Part shown: positions 34,798 to 46,369 of the stretch, in pieces
Position numbering within the stretch: the first letter of the stretch is position 1
Layout: every line of letters starts with the position of its first letter
NCBI GenBank assembly: GCA_941918925.1
Contig: OW799234.1
Location: 130,800,895-130,864,894, forward strand
Source of the DNA: Phyto melanocephala
Taxonomy: Eukaryota; Arthropoda; Insecta; Diptera; Rhinophoridae
Direction: 5' to 3'
DNA length: 64,000 bases
Position numbers and translations under genes: made by a program
The notes under the pieces: model-generated
Told to the model about the DNA's origin: nothing
What the model saw: only the letters and a program-made list of their open reading frames with translations
Database searches by the model: none

Positions 34798-35260
34798 TGT
34801 ATAAAATAATTTCGCACTAACTTTGACTTTTACACTACCCCCTTAACTTAACACACGAATGTTTTTTCTCGGAAGTCGTCAGCGTTTTAAGAAAGAAGTC
34901 AGCTTCCATGGCTATTTGTCTGTCGGCTTCCTTGTCTTTTTGTATAAAATAATTTCGCACTAACTTTGACTTTTACACTATCCCCTTAACTTGTGCGTAA
35001 ATATTAGGCTACACACGAATGTTTTTTCTCCGAAGTCGTCAGCGTTTTAAGAAAGAAGTCAGCTTCCATGGCTATTTGTCTGTCGGCTTCCTTGTCTTTT
35101 TGTATAAAATAATTTCGCACTAACTTTGACTTTTACACTATCCCCTTAACTTGTGCGTAAATATTAGGCTACACACGAATGGTTTTTCTCCGAAGTCGTC
35201 AGCGTTTTAAGAAAAAAGTCAGCTTCCATGGCTATTTGTCTGTCGGCTTCCTTGTCTGGC
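34798..35260. repeat. Three tandem copies of a ~160-bp unit
   Basis: Units start at 34798 (143 bp), 34941 (160 bp) and 35101 (about 160 bp) with TGTATAAAATAATTTCGCAC. They are near-identical; the first lacks 17 bp (GTGCGTAAATATTAGGC region) present in the others. Units 2 and 3 differ at only a few positions, which points to recent unequal exchange. The unit has a TATAAA-like start and GC-richer core but no coding sequence. Confidence 0.92.
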
Positions 35261-37194
35261 TGTTAAACACTTTTTCGTTAAAAATAAAAAGCAACAGTAA
35301 ATTTGTGTAATTTTGCATTTTCACAGTAGTAAAATCGGTGACGTGAATACCTTTACTGTTTATAATAATGTAATTCTCTTATACACTACCCTTTTAGTAA
35401 CAATTTCTTACATCACTAAAGTAATCTTGTTTGATTTTTACTTTATAAATAAATCTTAAAAAAATTTATCCACACATGTTTAGGGAAATTACATAAAGAA
35501 AACCGGCTGCCACAAACAAACTCCACACATTTTATTATTTGCAAAACTGCCTGCCTATAAAAAAAATTTAAATCAAAACTTGAAAGAAATTTTAAAAAGT
35601 TTCCTTAAGTTGCCTATAGAAAGCAAAAAAATAAATAAAAATATCATGTCCGCATAAATCCACATAACGCAACATAAAAAAAGACAACAAGAAATAACTT
35701 TCTTGTGGTCAAGTCCGACCATTTTATACTCTTCACCACAACAAATAAAGTATGAAATTATTAAAGTATTTAAATGTTAATGCAAGTTCCTCGTTAGATA
35801 TGTTAGTTAGTTTTAATGTTTAATGTCTAATATTTTATGAATAAAAGGGAGATTACCGGAAGTGGACCTTATATATAAAACAAGATCAAGTTTGAATCAA
35901 TAATAAATTTTGTTGAGAATTTTGATTTCCGGATTTTTTTGTAGACGCATATTTATAAGAAAGTTAAAGGCCAATTCCGAAATAACATTTTTGTCATAAA
36001 CCAATTACAAAAAAAATTACTAGGGTTTGTTGTTAATTTCGGGATAGATTTTTGTTTCGGGAAAAGGTAAAAGAAAACGTTTTTCGCACTATCGTGGTAC
36101 TTTCAACTCAGGCTTAATCTTTAGTTTTTGCAAGTATGTAAAACTTAATGAGAAAATATTATTGAAAAGATTCTAAAAGTATAATAATATAGGTCGCTAA
36201 TATTGGTAGAATAAATTAAATACATTGACGACAGCAGTCTACCGACTACACGACTACAAATGCCGTCGTTTAAAGTTGTCGCCGTGTAGCTAGATACACT
36301 TATTTTTAAATATAAAACATAATGTTTTATTTGTTTAACATTTCCTTTGTGTTAATGCATTTTATTGTTTAGACTTTGTGAAATTAAATTAAATATTTTT
36401 AAACCGACATTTATTTTAAAATTCTTAATATATATTGGCAGCATGAGAGTTGTTTATTGTCGCCTAGATATTAGCCTAACACATCAAACAAACCGAAATA
36501 ATGCTGTGACAATGCTACTTGTTTTTTCTTCCCTTTTTTCACAATGATTATACACAAAGTTTGTGAATTAATTAAAAGAAAGTTCATGAATTTTAGTAAA
36601 ACATAAGGCACCATAATTTGGTTTTGGTGTTTTTATGAGTATGAGTTATTAGCACATATTCCAAAGTGTTATATGGGTTAAGGAACCCCTTTATTTATAA
36701 ACTTGGCATTAATTATTTAATGGCGAAAACTTTTCGTCATGATGATTAGAGTATTGTCGGCACTCAGCATTTGAAGATACACGTTGGTAGGCGTGTCCTT
36801 CTGAGACTATCTTCTTTGAGCCGCTGAATTCTCCACCACCGCTTATTTATTCACAATTGCCCGCATTATCTGCGTGGTAGAGTCGCCAGCTATCCGCAAC
36901 CTGTAAAGGCTTCCTAAAGAACTTCAGCTGTGTTTTTTTGATGGGTTTTTATAATTCATTTTCATAAGAAGGAACTCATGAAAATGAAATGTAAAATTTC
37001 AGGTGACTGTGTAATTGGGAAATTAGATTTTGACGGAGCACTTAATAGTGAAGTTGGCTGCAAAACAACAGCTATTGTTTAGATTGCTTTTGTTATTGTG
37101 GAAAATTAATGATATTTTAGCAATTTTCAGATTAATGTGGTGATTTTATTTCCTTTTTCATTTCTATTTAGTGAGTTTGATTAAACAAAATCAG
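35261..37194. other. No gene recognised
   Basis: A less AT-rich island at 36740-36920 ('tgcgtggtagagtcgccagc') stands out, yet no frame gives a family I know. Elsewhere AT-rich. Confidence 0.4.
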
Positions 37195-37197
37195 TAA

Positions 37198-37682
37198 CGG
37201 CCTTATTCATAACAAAAAGTTGGCATAAAGTTAGCATAAAGTTTATTCATTACACACATGCCATACTCTGGCTAACGATTTGCTAAACTCTTGTTAACGA
37301 GCTGCCAAGCGTTTGCCTACTTGTGAAAAACAGCTGTTCTGTTACAAAAAAATTTTATAAAGAAAATAATAAAAAATTTGTGTGAACATAAAATATATTG
37401 TTTGTTTATTTTTTTACTTTATTTTAAAATTTCAAAAATTGTTTGCATGTATGGAAAAACAACAAAATGTCAAAATCAGAAATGATATACAAAAAATCGT
37501 TGCAATTTTGTGGAGTATTATGCAATTTCAGAGTTGATTTATGAAAAGTTCGCAGACGGATAAAAGTTTGTTATGAATAAACTCTGTGCCAAAGAGCTGC
37601 CAAGCTTAATCGGCATTCTAGTTAGCAGCTCGTTGTACGCAGTGTATAAACTGTGGCTAACTTTTTGTTATGAATAAGGCCG
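37198..37682. mobile_element. Harbinger-like MITE, TAA duplication
   Basis: 485 bp with inverted ends CGGCCTTATTCATAACAAAA (about 27 bp, near perfect), flanked by TAA at 37195-37197 and 37683-37685. Three-base TWA duplications are typical of PIF/Harbinger. A second inverted layer inside uses 'gagctgccaagc' and 'aactct' blocks. No transposase. Confidence 0.85.
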
Positions 37683-37685
37683 TAA

Positions 37686-39399
37686 ATATTTATATTTATG
37701 ATACAGCGAAGATGGTTTTTCAATTCAGCGTTATTGCCAAGAGAAGAAAATCATAACGCTTGTCGCTTTTGTTTAGGCATGAAAGGATTGAGTGAGTGAT
37801 TATAAAACAAAAATTAAAAAAAATATTTTAGTAAAGAAGTTCTTTGTCGACCTTTTCCTCTTATTATTTTCACGATTTTTAAATGCTTGATAAAGAAAAT
37901 CGTAAAAAAATTGTTGTCACTAGATCGAAATTTACGCATACACTTTAATGACCAGGGAAACAAGACTAGACAAATCAATGGACCAACGGATGAACACCAA
38001 TCGTTTTATGTACTTTAACGTTTAATGACAAACGCATAATACCCTTTTTCACTTATGTTAGTGTAGGGTATAAAAACGCAATGTAATCTGATACTGCCAC
38101 CAACTCAAAAAACATAAGAAAATAGATAACAGAAATAATTTGTTTTAAACTAATAACAACCAAAAAAAAGGCGAGATAACAATGTTACTACTATTCTATT
38201 TGAGTTTTTTTAATCGTTATGCAATAAAACTTATAAACTAGTTTGTATCTCTTTTTAAATACATTGCGCACATGATAATATTTGAGATATGGCAGAAATA
38301 TCGTCAACTTAAATGCTAAAGGATTATTAATTGAAAAAAAAAACCAAAAATCAATTTCTGAGTGATAATAGTACATCGCATTAAATTACACTTAAACATC
38401 ATAAAAAAATACTCTAGCTTCTCTAAAAAGAAGCTTTTAAATAAGGAGATTGTTGGTTTTTGGTCAAAGAAATTGTTTAGAAATGAACAATGTTATTAAA
38501 ACTTAAATTATTTAGATGAGTAGCAAAGTTCATAGGAAACTACCAATTAGTCGTACATACATACATACATATTCACATAATTTAAATTTCAAAATTTGTC
38601 CAGTTTACGCATGTATGTCTACGTACGCGGTAGAAGTTAAAAAAAACTAATGGCAACACTGCAATTTTAGTATTTTTCTATTAATATTCTAATACAAAAC
38701 TGTTGTGCAATTCTGGAAATAAGAATATCCTTTAACATTTTGCTTATAATTCTAACACTTGTCATACGTGTGCTAAATATGACCCCAAAATTTTCAAGAT
38801 AAATTTCTTATAACATCAACGTCCCTTTCACAATCTTAATATGTACATACATATTTCAATTCAGATTTATAGCAAAACAACTTTTTCATTTCGTCAAAAA
38901 GAATATTTTTTTTTTCAAAACCCTGTGTTTTTTAATATATTTTCGACTAAGACTCAGAGAAATTTGTTGGCAGTAATTTTCTTTTGATGTTATAGAACAA
39001 CAGTTAGTCACAGGGCTTGGTTTTTTATGAAAACTTTGACAATAAGGTAATTTAGGTAAAGTTTACACTTACAATTACTCACTTTAGAATGACCTTCTCA
39101 ATTTTAATGTGACGACAAAAATTATTTATATTTTATGACAAATTTTAATTTGTTTGTGATAACGCACAACATCAATGAGTATTTAAGGAAAATTTTGTTT
39201 AAGAGTTAAATTTACTTTTTTAAGTACGTCGCTTTATTATTAAAAAAAATATTGTTGCACAGTACCGTGTAATTTAAAATCAGCACTTCAACTTATTTGA
39301 CAAAAAGGTTATTTTATGTATGTATTATGTTGTTATTTTTTATTGTTAATTTAGATTGAAAATAGAAGCATTAGAAGCCCAATTTCATGACATCTATAC
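37686..39399. other. No gene recognised
   Basis: AT-rich, with a short fragment like the TATACCC end at about 38040 and no protein-like frames. Confidence 0.4.
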
Positions 39400-40860
39400 A
39401 CGTATGCCCAATTAGCATGTTTTGCGCTTTAAAATAAAGAAAAATTCCTCTACAGAACCATATTGCCATAAACTCAGCTAATATTTTGTCTTAGTCAAGA
39501 ACCCAATCCCTTTAGTGTATTTCCTTTTGGATTTCCAATTCGAATTCCTTAGCTGTTCTAAGTTCGGTTTTGGGTGCACGTTAAAGTTCTCTTATACACC
39601 CAAACGCAGGTTGCTTTAAAGTTTCATCCTCTTCTTCTCATACTCTACATGTCACTTTATCCCAAGCTAGATGAGTGACTTTCGTATGACCTGTTATTAC
39701 ACTAGTGAATCTAATAAGTTTTGGCCAACTCAGTTTTAGAATCTTCTTCGATTTCTCAAGATTTTGGTCACCCCATAGAATGTTTGTGTCACCCTACTGG
39801 TAGCAGTGTTTTGTCGTCGCTAACTTTCTTATTGGCGTTACTAGATCATAATTTGGAAAAATTCGGTTTTACATATGTGACAGCGCATAGAGAAAGGGAC
39901 CTAAGGGTAAAAACAGGTTTTGTTCAGGAGAGCCATTTTAAAGATTAAATGATTTTTTTTTTCTATTTTTTTAAATTGTTCATAGGGAAAAAAATAAAAT
40001 GTTTGTAGTTTCGTAAAATCAAGTTATTTTGTTAATTTAGTAGGGGGAAAATTAAAATAAATAAATTTTACCGTTAGTTCCTTTTCTATTTGCGCTTAGA
40101 ATCGTCGAATTCACTTTTATAAAACGCGCATATCTCTGGGAGGGAACACTTTTAGGGCATGGGATCAGTCTCATTCGATCCTCAGATGTTGTCCACATAA
40201 AAAAAAAAGTGAAAATTATTTTTTTTACCCTTAGGTCCCTTTCTCTATGCGCCAACCCCAATAGACGTAAAGGTTTAGTATTCTCCAAGGCCATGATATT
40301 AAAAAATTATTCCATTTTTGATAATTTATCGGCTTCTTTGTTTCCGATTGTGATGTGACGGCCTAGCATCGATTTTATCTCTAAACGTTTAAAACCGCAT
40401 TCAAGTTAATCTCACTCTTGCTTTGTAGGACATTCCAAAATTCAAATTATTATTGGCTATCCGCATAGACACGAATCTGAGCTTCGTTATGAGTCTCCTT
40501 TATCCATTCAAAGCCTTCCGTAATTGCTCTAATTTCAGCCTGGATAATAGTAATGTGAACTGGTAGACAAAATCATTTACCTCTGTTTTAGCTTATGTCA
40601 TATAAACCAATTTCAGTTCGGTCAACAATCTTCGATCCGTCGCTATGAAGGTCGATGCCTAAATATCCCAATTACTTCACCCCATTCTACCTCCTCTGGT
40701 ATTATAGTGATGCAGTTAATCTTGCTGGGATTTTATCACTTGTTACCTCTGTTATATTCCCATTTTGTATCTGGTTTTATGATCCCATCTATTTACTCAT
40801 TGCCATTCACCTAGTAGCGGCCAAGGGTACCTGTTTTTCAATCGGCAGAATTTATAATTA
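39400..40860 (-). pseudogene. Non-LTR retrotransposon ORF2 relic (RNase H and C-terminus)
   Basis: On minus, DLHSDGSKIVDRTEIGLYDI (about 40655-40595) carries the first RNase H aspartate block. IIQAEIRAITEGFEW and RVYADSQ (about 40550-40455) carry the E and second D, and HITIGNKEADKLSKM (40360-40315) the last. Further on, about 39680-39570 gives ITGHTKVTHLAWDK...CRV...EEEDETL, matching the C-terminal zinc region of R1/Jockey-type LINEs. Stops and shifts are frequent, and a MITE splits it between RNase H and the C-terminus. RT itself is not seen. The clade (R1, LOA or Jockey) cannot be fixed. Confidence 0.8.
39883..40252. mobile_element. MITE inserted in the non-LTR relic
   Basis: Inverted ends of about 29 bp starting GCGCATAGAGAAAGGGACCT, near identical on both sides, flanked by CA on each side. 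It is 370 bp with no coding sequence; it contains a nested run 'cgcgcatatctctgggaggg'. Retrotransposon C-terminal sequence resumes on the left and RNase H on the right. Confidence 0.82.
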
Positions 40861-40869
40861 TTCTCAATA

Positions 40870-41930
40870 GCCATTGTTGATGTGATTCTCATAGTGCCGC
40901 ATACTCTAACGCAGACTGTCTTTAAATATTTTAAAAAGGTCTCATGCCAAATACTAATGACCTCATACAAAAAATAATTGCACTCAGTTATCAAAACAGA
41001 TTTTTTTGTGAAATACCAAACAAAATTAAATTTAAGAGGGAAAAGCTAAACCTAAGTAAATAAACTTTAAAAAAAGCGTATTTTTACGACATACAATAGC
41101 GATTACAGTAAATTCTTTAATTTTTTTTGCTTTAATTAAAGCAACAACTTATTACATTGCATAGAAAGCATTAAGATACGTTTAAAGCTGTCAAAACTCT
41201 TATTAATTTTTAATGTCTTAAGGCTTGTTTTTTATATTCCAATTTTAAAAAATCAAAAAGCTCAAAATTTTTCATAGATATTAAATTGCTCTGTACTGTA
41301 TTGATACTGTAAACATAAACAAACAAACAGTTAAAATTTAACACTCTCAAATAGTGTCAATGCCAAATAAGTTTGATAAGTTTTCATACAGTTTTTTTAG
41401 GCCTTAACAACAAATGACACTTAATTGTGCATCACACACTGGCGCGGAAAACAAAGTTTTTTTTTTTTTTTGACAATGGAGGATTTATTTTCTAAACAAA
41501 AAACTATTTGTAACGTTTACAACAGCGTTTATAAAGTGTTTATCTATTACACGTCTTATTAGAGATAACGGGATTAATTGTTTTGACGTTTTGTGTTCGT
41601 ATGTGTGTGTGTGTTGCCAACACAAAGGTATTAACAGTCATTTATATATTTGGCAACCTAAAAAATGTGTGTTAACAAATAGACTTATTTTATTGGGTTT
41701 TTTTGTTAACACTTATTATTAAATGGCCCAATACAGTTGTTTGTTGTAAATAGCGAAGGAAATGTTTTAAAATATTTAACTGTGTACATGTATTTGCTTG
41801 TATTTAGTTTAAGTTATTTATAAGCCGTTTAAACAAGGCTGACATCAATTACTTATTTTACTTTTAACATCCAAATGCTAATGACATTTCGGCATTTTAT
41901 CGGTTGAGAGATAATTGTTTAGGGTTCCTT
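40870..41930. other. No gene recognised
   Basis: AT-rich, with no element ends or protein remnants recognised; 'gtgttgccaacacaaagg' at 41618 is a small palindrome. Confidence 0.4.
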
Positions 41931-41934
41931 AAAT

Positions 41935-42180
41935 CTGTGGCTTGGAGCTAAAAGGGCCAATGTCAAAATATTTACTTTTGAAAAATTGGAATTGAACTTT
42001 AACTTTTATAGGTGCTTTCATAGTGACATTGGCCAGCATATTATTTATAAAGCTGTTCTGGGTTTAGTATGACTTTACCTGTTTTACCATAATGAAATAG
42101 AGCAAGAAAACAAATCAAATGCAATGATTAACTCAAAAGAGCAAAAAAGTGACATTGGCCCTTTTAGCTCCAAGCCACAG
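41935..42180. mobile_element. MITE with 31-bp TIRs and AAAT duplication
   Basis: 246 bp; inverted ends CTGTGGCTTGGAGCTAAAAG continuing to GGGCCAATGTCA, almost perfect, with AAAT on both sides (41931-41934 and 42181-42184). The inner part of the end resembles that of the 48497-49979 element (GAGCTNAAG..CCAAGTCA), which also has a 4-bp duplication. Confidence 0.88.
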
Positions 42181-42187
42181 AAATATT

Positions 42188-42545
42188 GGGCCAATTCAAA
42201 GTGGTTGCATATCAGTCATATTTGTACTATTTCATATTATTTTATGCATGCATAAAATTTTTGTTAGTAATTTCCATACAAAAAAAATTATATGACTTTA
42301 CACATTTGTTTCCTATATGTATAATAAATTGCTTATGTTATACTTTTAACCATACTGTCTCTCAGAGAGAATATTTTCTATTTTCTTCTTTCCTGTATAC
42401 ATACAATTTTTAACAGCGTCATCTCTTTGTCTTCTTTCTTCTATTAAATACATAATTTGTTAACAAAAGGTGTTCAAAGTCACTAGTCATATTAATATGA
42501 ATTATATGACATAGTACAATATGAGAGTCTGCTTTGAATTGGCCC
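42188..42545. mobile_element. MITE with GGGCCAATTCAAAG ends
   Basis: 358 bp; inverted ends GGGCCAATTCAAAG with further imperfect pairing inward (TCATATTTGTACTA against its complement), flanked by ATT (42185-42187 and 42546-42548). It lies 7 bp from the preceding MITE. Non-coding. Confidence 0.8.
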
Positions 42546-42970
42546 ATTGTTTATTAATTCTTATTTGCGACTGTAATAAAAATGTTCAATTGACTTCTTA
42601 AAGCCTTAAAATTGGAGTCCAAAATGCTTTGCTATAATCACAATCTTAGGATCGGTGGTAGACACAGATCCAAATAAGACGCTCAGTAATACATGACAAT
42701 TCTAAATTAAATGTTGATTTAAATACTTACACACAAAAAACAGTATCGGTTATGAGAACCACAATTGTGGAGAATCGCAAAGTTTAGAATTTCGTCTCAG
42801 AATATTAATATATAGTCTGCACTATGAAATTTGGATTCTTGCATTAGAAATATAACCACAAAAGAAATATTCGTTTGAAATAACTGAACTATTCGATTTG
42901 CAATGAATTTGAGGTTTTCTTTTCTGGGTGTAAGTCTGGATTTCTGCATAAGAGGGTAGTCACATAGAAC

Positions 42971-44141
42971 CAGTGTTGCCAATTTAGCTATTTTATAGCT
43001 AGATTTAGCTATTTTTAACACGCTTAGCTAGGAAAATCTGCTTTTAGCTATAAGCCATTTTTTTTAGCCATTTTTTGTCTTTAGCTTTTAAGTGTTGTTG
43101 TTTCGTTTCCTAAATAGTGAAAAACGCTTCTATAAAACCATGTTTTTTAACTACTAAAAATTTCATCGATGGGAACCTCTTTAAAATATTACATAAACAA
43201 TCAAACAATCAATCAGTAAAAAACCAACCAAGGATGTGTATTTAATTAATAAATAAAAAAAGAAATTTAAGAAAAATAAACAAAATTTTCCCAGAAGTTA
43301 TCCCACCCAAAATTAAAAGAATGGATTACAGAAGTTAAAAAGTTTTTGTAAATATTGTAAATGTGAAGTTAATGCAAAATTATATGAATTAAATGTTTCA
43401 CTCTGAAACACATAAATGGTATCGGATATACATATTATCGAGATCAAACCTTTACCTTTTAATCCAGTGAATTTTAAGCTACAACAGCAGGAGGATACAT
43501 AAGCTATGTAAAAGGGTTTTCAATAAGAGTGATTTGATTTCTTAAAAAAAAACACACTTATTTTTGCTGAAATTCAAAGTTTTTTATTTAATGAAGTACA
43601 ATTGATACAATTAAGTTCTAAATAAAACGTCATTGAAAGGCCTCCACGACTTCTTCTGCAGGAAGGAATTCGATGAACCCACTTTTCGGGCACTTTTTCC
43701 ACTAACTCAAGTTGTATGTCATGAATGGCACGTTCAATATTGACTTATAAAGATTGAAGAGAGTTTGGTTTATTTCGAAAGACCAATATTTTATTTTTTC
43801 TATATACTTTTTTTAAGATACGGCTTAACTTTATAGGATCTAAAGAAAGTTAAGATGACAATGACAATAATAGCGAGCTAGATGCTGATGATAATTGGTC
43901 CTTTAACACCATTATAACAATTCTTGTACCTTATAACTAGTCAAAGATATATTGAGTATATTACAAACGGTTTTAAATTTTATTATTTTTCTTTCAAAAT
44001 AAATTTTTCTTATTTTTTTTTTACATATTAAAAACTTTCTAATTAAAACATTTAGCCATTTTTTAGCTTTTTTGTAGCTAGTTTCTAGCCATTTTTTCCA
44101 GAATTTTAGCCATTTTTTCTAATCAAGTTCTGGCATCACTG
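42971..44141. mobile_element. Non-autonomous hAT element, 8-bp duplication
   Basis: 1,171 bp; ends CAGTGTTGCCA and (inverted) CAGTGATGCCA, flanked by the perfect 8-bp duplication CATAGAAC (42963-42970 and 44142-44149), diagnostic of hAT. Both sides hold arrays of TTTAGCYATTTTT (about 42982-43080 and 44050-44120), probably transposase-binding sites. No transposase is left. A mariner relic is nested at 43505-43770. Confidence 0.9.
43505..43770 (-). pseudogene. 3' part of a mariner element inside the hAT element
   Basis: It starts after TA with AAAGGGTTTTCAATAAGAGT, the terminal repeat also seen at about 50214. It continues with minus-strand text like the transposase C-terminus of the copy at 50215-50866 ('acgacttcttctgca', 'tcaatattg', 'tttcgaaagaccaat'). 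It is truncated; no catalytic motif survives. Confidence 0.7.
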
Positions 44142-44149
44142 CATAGAAC

Positions 44150-44587
44150 GTTGAATGAATGATGTTTTGATTGTAATTTTGTGACCAGACTGTTCTTGTA
44201 CTAGCAAGAAAGATAGATACGAATAAATACTCGGCCGATGCTTAGTCCTTACTCGTACTAGAAGGTCTATCTCATTGCAACCAATTTCGTGTAAAATTGT
44301 TTCTTCAGCTTATTGCTAAGATTTTGATATCCCTAAAGTGATAAGAATTGCCAATCTTTACGCCATTCTCTGCAGTGTGATATTTATATTAAATATTTTT
44401 CTAAAGTTCTTTTTTCGCGTATTCAGTAGATATCATGCATGCCTGCCGTGCTATTTAAGTAGTTACCTAACACTATCCTTTAGTATTGACTTTGGCTGTA
44501 CAATCAACCAGATAAAAGCTTTTTTCGCCACAAGTCTGTCTTTGTAAATATCCAGTAATTACTAGTACTTACCACTAAGCAGGCTTA
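44150..44587. other. No gene recognised
   Basis: No element ends or protein remnants; a 69-codon chance frame lies at 44338-44547. Confidence 0.4.
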
Positions 44588-44590
44588 TAA

Positions 44591-45098
44591 CCCCCCGACC
44601 ACACGAGCGATTATGTCTTAATATAAGCAATAAAGCCGGCAGAATAACGGCATAAAATTGCCAATGTTCAAGCTTATATCTCTAGGTGGTGAACACGTAA
44701 ATATCTTAAAACATAAAATTAAAAATTTTCCTGGAGATTGATCTATAATTAAAAATTTTACGAAAATAAATTTTAAAAGGCACTTGATTAAAACGATTCT
44801 TTTGCCATTATATTTTTAAATATAATTAAAAAAGCAAAATTTTTTATCATTACAATGTTAGTTTGAATATTTTGTTTTCTTTTTTCTGCGGCGTTCTCTT
44901 ATACATCGGTGTTGTTGTTCCATTTTATTTGTTTGCAATTGAATTTGACACCTCAGCAATGTTTTATAACATTTATTGCTCTATATGTGTTCTAAAACAT
45001 ATTCATGCAATCCACACGTTTATATCTTGTGTTGGCAATAGAATTTGACAATTGCTGTGGCAATAATTGCCAAGCATATTGCTCGTGTGGTCGGGGGG
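44591..45098. mobile_element. MITE with CCCCCCGACCACACGAGC ends, TAA duplication
   Basis: 508 bp; the 18-bp inverted ends are perfect and strikingly GC-rich for this window, and pairing continues as GCGATT / ATTGCT. Flanked by TAA (44588-44590 and 45099-45101), pointing to PIF/Harbinger. No coding sequence. Confidence 0.88.
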
Positions 45099-45101
45099 TA
45101 A

Positions 45102-45516
45102 GAAAGAGAAGTTAAACTCCCTCTCAAAACCTGCTTACGAGAAACATGATTTTTAAAAAGCGTATATTCACTTGAAAGCATTACTTTGTAAACAATTTAG
45201 CTGATATATAAAAACTCTTCGTAAGCTTCACTTTCATAGTTAATATTATCAATTTCAAAGCCTCTGCAACACAACCGTTTTTTATATTTGGTAAATTCAC
45301 AAAAGGTCTTGTCATGTCGTATTTTCATAATGTCTTAATTTTGTAAAATTGTAAAATGAATGACAAGCATTGTACTATTTGTTCTAAAAAATTTTAAGCC
45401 AAAAAAAAATCGCAATATGACAATACGACAGTATAACACCTTGTGAATTTCCCAATTTTATTTATAATATTTAGTTTATAAATATTAATAAAAAATGTCT
45501 ATTAAAATCCCGCTAA
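45102..45516. other. No gene recognised
   Basis: AT-rich spacer between the MITE and the bacterial-like fragment; no features seen. Confidence 0.4.
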
Positions 45517-45772
45517 GCTTGTCTAGCCGCCAGAATGGTCTAGTTACACCCATTAAACCCCATCTTTTTCGGTGAGCAATACTAAGGGGTTATATTAGTG
45601 TTTTGGTTGTTCAGCCAGTAGTGACGCATTTGAATTTATTTCACAAACTGAAGGATTAAGCTTTAAAGAAGCATTGGAAAGATTAGCATCGGTTACAGGT
45701 GTCATGAGTACGCTTCACTTTTTCAACCTTAGAGCTGACTTGTTTTCTCTCCAAACTGACCATTCCATGTAG
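45517..45772 (+). pseudogene. dnaG: DnaG primase zinc-domain fragment of bacterial origin
   Basis: From 45560 the plus frame reads PSFSVSNTKGLY, a TAG (45596-45598), then CFGCSASSDAFEFISQ and EGLSFKEALERLASVTGV up to 45703. This is the N-terminal CHC2 zinc domain of bacterial DnaG (family pattern: ...PSF.V...K..Y.CFGC.A.GDA..F....GLSF.EA...LA). The CFGC pair of zinc ligands is kept; the preceding C..H pair is lost or shifted in 45530-45559. The in-frame TAG stands where the family has tyrosine, and S for G occurs in the GDA motif, so the copy is dead. The frame stays open to 45772 but sequence beyond 45703 is not clearly DnaG. Flies have no DnaG-type primase. Source: most plausibly a Rickettsiales endosymbiont (Wolbachia-like), by inference. 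Confidence 0.85.
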
Positions 45773-46369
45773 GTACACAATGCAGCGAAAAATCTTTCGC
45801 AAAAAAACATTTAGAGCTTAAATCCTTTAGGTATCAGAGATAAGTTGTCACGATAGAGAACTTTATTAATGAAAATCTAGGATTTTTTGTTTTCAGTTTT
45901 CGATGGACTTCCACCAAGATTGTTCTCCTTTTAAAGTTATATAATTAACGACTATTTTTTTCTACTTAGCAAAGGAAAAAGGTATAGTTTTTCAAAATTA
46001 GAACATTTATATACGAAGACGTCTAAATCTGAAATCATCATTTATACAAAAATTTCGAAAACTCAAGGTCAGTGTTAAACGTAGTATTTTGAAAAGATCA
46101 ATTGATTTATGCAGCTTGTAATAAGCAATAATAAAACTTCCATCACTAACAATTAAATTTTAAAATGAAATTCAAAATAAGAAACTATTTGAATTTGCAT
46201 TTAAAAGCCACATGTTTCATACAGCTGCATAAAACTAACCACTTAAATCAATATTTAACATTTTTATGCCATTAAGCGTAAAAAATATATTCAATTAAAT
46301 TTTGAAAATATTTTCCATCATTTAAAGACACAAGATAAAAAAAACTTTACAAAATTAGTGTAAACAAGT
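45773..46369. other. No gene recognised
   Basis: AT-rich; I searched both strands for further bacterial text and found none that I trust. Confidence 0.4.

Noticed and set aside
36740..36920. Possible coding exon in a less AT-rich island
   Set aside because: Stops occur in all frames and no motif was recognised; left as unassigned.
45701..45772. Continuation of DnaG or a second bacterial gene after 45703
   Set aside because: The frame is open, and an antisense reading is also open, but neither matches a family I can name, so I do not extend the bacterial call.
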